This document shows positions 63,001-64,000 of a DNA stretch of 64,000 bases, one piece after another. The stretch is from Anaerolineales bacterium. Lineage in GTDB: Bacteria; Chloroflexota; Anaerolineae; Anaerolineales; UBA6663. The first letter of the stretch is position 1. Every line of letters starts with the position of its first letter. Made by a program: the position numbers and the translations under genes. Below the pieces are notes generated by a model. The model did not search any database. It was not told where the DNA came from and worked only from the letters and a program-made list of their open reading frames with translations. Location of the stretch: assembly GCA_020850595.1 (NCBI GenBank), contig JADZEK010000013.1, positions 38,647 through 102,646 on the forward strand, read 5' to 3'.

Positions 63001-63715
63001 TGGAGGGGCCGCCCAGGTACAGCGGCTCCAGGATGCCCCCGATGAGGCCCATGTCGTGATAACTCGGCAGCCAGAACACCCCGCACTGGCCCGCGTTCAT
63101 CTGGAAGCCGGTGTGAATCATGGTCAAGTTGGCCATCAAGTTGCCGTGCGAGACCATGACGCCCTTGGGGGTCGAGGTGGAGCCGGAGGTGTACTGTAGG
63201 AAGGCGAGCGTCTCAGGCGTGATCGCCGGCGGGCGCCAGGCCGCCTCGCTGCCTGCCGTCAGGCGGGCCGTGTCGAGCCAGCGCAGGACGGCCAGGTCGG
63301 GCAGATGTGAGAAGCGGCGCTCGAGGCTGCTGAGAATACTGGTGGTGCTGAGCGCCACGGTAGCCTGGGCGTCGGCCACGATGCCCTGTAGGCGCGGCAT
63401 CGGCCGGTTGAGGCGCGGCGGATAGGCGGGCACCGCCACTACGCCCGCATACAGGCAGCCAAAATAAGCGGCGATATACTCCAGGCCGGGCGGATAAAGT
63501 AGCAGCGCCCGCGCGCCGATGGGCGCCTGGGCTTGCAGCCAGGCCGCAATGGCGCGGGCGCGCCGGTCGAGTTCGCCATACGTCAATGAGTCCGCCGCGG
63601 CGCTTGGGTCATCCGCCAGAAAGCGGTAGGCCGTCCGGTCAGGTTGTTCTCCGGCGCGTAAGCGGAGCAAATCCACCAGGGTAGGGGGCGGAAACGGCGC
63701 GAACTCACCAGGCAT
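54023..63715 (-). CDS. Hybrid FAAL-PKS-NRPS megasynthase with terminal reductase
   Basis: 3,230 residues from the ATG at 63715 (a TTG at 63730 is possible). Domains by motif: fatty acyl-AMP ligase (1-580, [17 protein letters not shown]); carrier 1 (620-695, Ser654 in YGLDSAQ); ketosynthase (711-1135, Cys882 in DTACSSS, His1017, His1057); acyltransferase (1237-1545, Ser1331 in GHSVGE; HAFH, as in malonyl-specific enzymes); carrier 2 (Ser1683); condensation (1745-2190, DHLITD); adenylation (2215-2710); carrier 3 (Ser2765 in GGHSLL); thioester reductase (2850-3230, [16 protein letters not shown]). No ketoreductase is present. The adenylation pocket, read by hand, is D-I-L-Q-L-G-L-I-W-K, which I recall as a glycine code. 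The predicted chain is fatty acyl, malonate (beta-keto), glycine, then aldehyde release. Confidence 0.9.
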   Translation of the reverse strand: MPGEFAPFPPPTLVDLLRLRAGEQPDRTAYRFLADDPSAAADSLTYGELDRRARAIAAWLQAQAPIGARALLLYPPGLEYIAAYFGCLYAGVVAVPAYPPRLNRPMPRLQGIVADAQATVALSTTSILSSLERRFSHLPDLAVLRWLDTARLTAGSEAAWRPPAITPETLAFLQYTSGSTSTPKGVMVSHGNLMANLTMIHTGFQMNAGQCGVFWLPSYHDMGLIGGILEPLYLGGPSTLMSPASFLQQPGRWLQAITDYGSRHGTISGAPNFAYALCVDKVTPEERARLDLSQWRVAFCGAEPIRPEALDRFAAAFAPSGFKAEAFYPCYGLAEATLLAAGGHGAGRITTLTLARKPLEHNQVVVSPVDLASGTADQQVLVSCGRAILDERLLIVNAEAKCACPEDEVGEIWLAGGNITAGYWRRPAETAESFGARLANGDGPFLRTGDLGFVHDGQLYVTGRSKDLIIIRGRNHYPQDIEHTVERCHAAIRADSLAAFSVEAEGEERLVIVAEVDRHYQRPVLGEVVAAVRRALALHHELQLHALVLIKTLSIAKTSSGKIQRHASRQQYLAGTLEVISEWRADQDVASAVPAPAAAAAGRLATTAPSAPPEALAQAAGIESWLVDHIAKRLKMRPGVIAVERPFVEYGLDSAQAVGVAGELAVWLKRPVPPTLAWDYPTIRLLALHLAGIEPEPEGPAASESSRATPDEPIAIIGLGCRFPGAPDAEAFWQLLRDGVDAISVVPTDRWPVDELYAPEPGTRGKMSTRWGGFLDDVGHFDPHFFGISPREAARMDPQQRLLLEVAWEALENAGLPPDQLAGTNTGVFMGISSYDYSRLLFGDPGRIDAYTGTGNAHSIAANRLSYTLDLRGPSLAIDTACSSSLVALHLACESLRRGESEVALAGGVNLILAPELTITFSQARMMAADGRCKTFDAKADGYVRGEGCGVVVLKRLAQAQADGDPILAVVRGSAVNQDGRSNGLTAPNGLAQQAVIRAALERAGVPAGDLDYVEAHGTGTPLGDPIEVQALGAVLGAPRSPEHVVGLASVKTNIGHLESAAGIAGVIKVVLALQHEWLPRHLHLEAVNPVLPLAGTPIQILTAARPWPARGTPRLAGVSSFGFGGTNAHVVLAEAPAARVITGERERPLHVLALSARSPAALRTLAGRYAAHLAAHPALRLADVAHTANAGRSQHAYRLALRASGAAEAQAQLAAAAQGQEPAGVVFGQAAGHPKPRIAFLFTGQGAQYAGMGRALYDTQPVYRAALDRCAAWLDVNGGLPRPLLAVMWGDAPGLDQTAFTQPALFALEYGLGALWRSWGVEPAAVLGHSVGEYAAACAAGVFEVETGLALIAARGRLMQALPAGGAMAAVFAGEAVVAAAIAPYAERVSLAALNGPDNTVISGAGEAVAAITAQLTAQGIKCQALAVSHAFHSPLMAPMLAEFERLAAETHMQAPTGPVLISNVTGAQQTAAPDAAYWRAHVSAPVRFAAGLGRLEELGINTLVEIGPHPVLLGMARRGLPEAGQAWLPSLRSGQPDWVVLNSAVAQLYALGGPLDWTAYDRGYARHKVALPTYPFERQRHWLPAPSADSHAPAWDMAGSDSQPAEDTLRAALAVLAQAAPEQLAALGAKLELSAPAPALPPAAAPVAIPTFLARQVSRVLGLGEAQLDRHQPLNQCGLDSLMAVELKNRIEQTLGLEVPLVELLQGPTLAGLTSALEARAAASDAQAVRIEALADLRGDQPLTSNQQAMWFLHQVVPPGVAFNVAGAARLTGPLDVAALATALDQLAARHAALRTTFHLSDGTPVQRVAARPAAPLEIIDAQGWPQSAVEERLTAAAHAPFEIERGPLFRAQLYQRAADEHVLLLALDHLITDFWSMTVLATELMHLYQAAHAGRPASLPPLPVQYADFVRWQNSRLAGPEGDKLWAYWQRQLQGELPVLDLPTDRPRPASPSYRGDTRTVRFSPALAEQLRAVARANGATLYMTLLAAFEALLFRYTGQSDLVVGSVTTGRARPELAGLAGYFINPVAIRAEVDGQQSFRDLLAQVRQTVLGAFEHADYPPAWLADKLHLLRDASRPPIFQTMFILQRPQSAEVEGLGALALGLPGTQLPLGDLTLESLALRQQPAQFDLTLMMAEVDGGLAASLNYNTDLFEAATADRLLAHLGALLAGLAADPTRPIAALPLLTAAEAELVTRAWNDTARPLPDFISLPRLFEAQAARRPTSPAVSAAGSSVGAMTYADLNMRANQLARHLQAQGVGPGALVGVCLERSPNMLVALLGVQKAGAAYVPLDPTYPAERVAFMLGDSGAPVLITEGALVGGLPEFAGRVVVLDAEWPAIATLPSGNLPTAPGGEERAYVIYTSGSTGRPKGVQIPQRALVNFLLSMQEAPGLAAGDRLLAVTTLSFDIAGLELYLPLSVGAQVVIAERELASDGERLLDVVGTQGITHMQATPATWRLMLAAGWQAPLPLKALCGGEAMPRGLAEALLPRVSELWNLYGPTETTIWSTAYHVSAGAHPPTGTVPVGRPIWNTQAYVLDERRQPVPPGVVGELYLGGHGVALGYLGRPELTAERFVADPFQADPAARLYATGDLARFLPDGNLEFLGRGDQQVKLRGFRIELGEIETALGHHPAIAQAAVAAVGATPEARRLVGYIVIQPGQTLPAAADLRDFLRQRLPDYMLPAEYLRLDALPLTPNGKLDRKALPAPTGEAARSEDYVAPRTALETDLVRLWGEVLGLAPEAARARIGIHDSFFDLGGHSLLATRLILRVREVLAVRLPLRAVFETPTVAGLAQAVEQARSAAAAGNGHNGHGSRLFGALTVADLKAEAVLDPSLTVAQREAAHAAAPTQLLLTGATGFVGAFLLHELLQAWPAAQVYCLVRAPSREAGRERLRKNLSNYHLWDETLATRIVPVLGDLSQPQLGQPDDAWADLAEQIEVIYHNGAMVNFVHGYAAHKPANVGGTETVLRLAFRRHAKPVHFVSTLSVFHTATHPGQRRLLESDNLEAIGAPYGGYAQSKWVSEALVRAAGERGLPIAIYRPGSISGSSRTGAWNTEDFIGSLLRLCLMLNSVPDLDLGADVVPVDYVSSAIVALSQQPASLGRIFHLSNPAPLPFARIVEWARGRGYPLRVVAFDAWQAELLRLAAQFPANIGSPFLPLIEDVTQEQVFMPRFDCANTLAGLAGSGVACPPLEPALLDMYLDHLTKTGFLPRPGAAGLPADVRAA

Positions 63716-64000
63716 GCAGGACACTCCCAACTACCAGCCACGGGGCGGCCCCTGCGGCGCGGCGCAGGGCCATTGCATCTAAACTGCGCTTGGGACCGAT
63801 TAGCCCCATTTTGCCTGTCATTCCGAAGAGCGCATGGCGGCAGGCCGCCAGCCCCCCAGTGGCGAAACACTCAGCGGACCATGTCATTCCGAAGCCCCCC
63901 TCCGGTTGCCGGCCATCCTTCGGCATTGTGGGGGGTGAGGAATCTCAACCCAGGATCAGGCTGACCCTTTGATCGTACCAGGTTTAGTTTCTGAGCAACC
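63716..64000. other. Upstream of the megasynthase gene, with repeat copy B
   Basis: No gene seen. CCCTGCG and CGCAGGG form a hairpin at about 63755-63775. The right-hand 185 bases are repeat copy B. No clear promoter could be chosen. Confidence 0.55.
63816..64000 (+). repeat. Dispersed repeat, copy B (reaches window edge)
   Basis: Closely similar to 26358-26550 in the same orientation. Differences are scattered substitutions and short indels. It sits just upstream of the megasynthase gene and may extend past the window. Confidence 0.85.

Noticed and set aside
1..64000. CRISPR arrays, IS elements or prophage
   Set aside because: No regular spacer-repeat series, transposase or structural phage gene was found. 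The repeat copies lack a transposase.

Overview
The window is about 64 kb of very GC-rich bacterial chromosome. It has the look of a Chloroflexota genome, probably Anaerolineae-like: V4R and roadblock proteins, membrane-anchored cyclophilins, a KimA/TrkA/TrkA locus, a mevalonate-type decarboxylase, secreted beta-helix proteins with a Q-type anchor, and abundant GTG starts. The taxonomic call is inference from gene content, not from a marker gene. One tRNA is present. No rRNA, CRISPR array, transposase or phage structural gene was seen.

Layout. 1-5.6 kb (- strand): a GT2 polyprenyl-phosphate glycosyltransferase followed by one open frame joining a YfhO-type GT-C protein to a Wzx/PST-type flippase (cut by the window edge), then a V4R and a roadblock/LC7 protein. 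5.8-8.9 kb: DedA protein, two cyclophilins (one fused to a DsbA-like domain) and a small P-loop kinase. 8.9-16.9 kb (- strand): an ion and signalling island with an EF-hand protein, methyltransferase, SpoIIE-like phosphatase, RCK channel with an atypical filter, MgtE with an unusual leader, and a kimA-trkA-trkA operon. 17.1-20.3 kb (+): lspA, rluD, a small membrane protein, threonine aldolase and tRNA-Asp. 20.4-28.4 kb (+): secreted beta-helix protein, methyltransferase, error-prone DnaE2, a dispersed repeat, an aminotransferase and a Nudix hydrolase. 28.5-32.8 kb: a zinc-ribbon membrane protein diverging from radC, which is coupled to two paralogous signal-less glycosidase-like proteins, one carrying an M23 peptidase. 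32.9-38.9 kb (-): the rseP-HEAT-AEC-peptidase MA-acylphosphatase-FecR cluster. 39-49 kb (-): mevalonate-type decarboxylase, then a self-regulated mannoside operon (ROK repressor, GH38, SIS isomerase, GH38, ROK kinase). 49.3-53.3 kb (+): lipoprotein hydrolase, ketosynthase and a DUF2723-type membrane protein. 53.3-63.7 kb (-): a 3,230-residue FAAL-PKS-NRPS-reductase megasynthase and its phosphopantetheinyl transferase. The window ends in a second copy of the dispersed repeat.

How the parts work together. The GT2 and the GT-C/flippase fusion could form a complete lipid-linked sugar transfer route: charge the carrier, flip it, transfer the sugar. The kimA operon and mgtE sit side by side for K+ and Mg2+ balance. 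mgtE has its own promoter, a 24-codon leader peptide and a hairpin that can hide its ribosome binding site. The mannoside operon carries an XylR-like palindrome in front of its repressor. The megasynthase should load a fatty acid as acyl-AMP, extend it once with malonate without beta-reduction, add an amino acid whose code reads as glycine, and release reductively. The likely product is a beta-ketoacyl-glycinal able to close to a pyrrolinone.

Many promoters show a TATAAT-like -10, often in the context GGTATAATCGCG. Several transcripts appear nearly leaderless.
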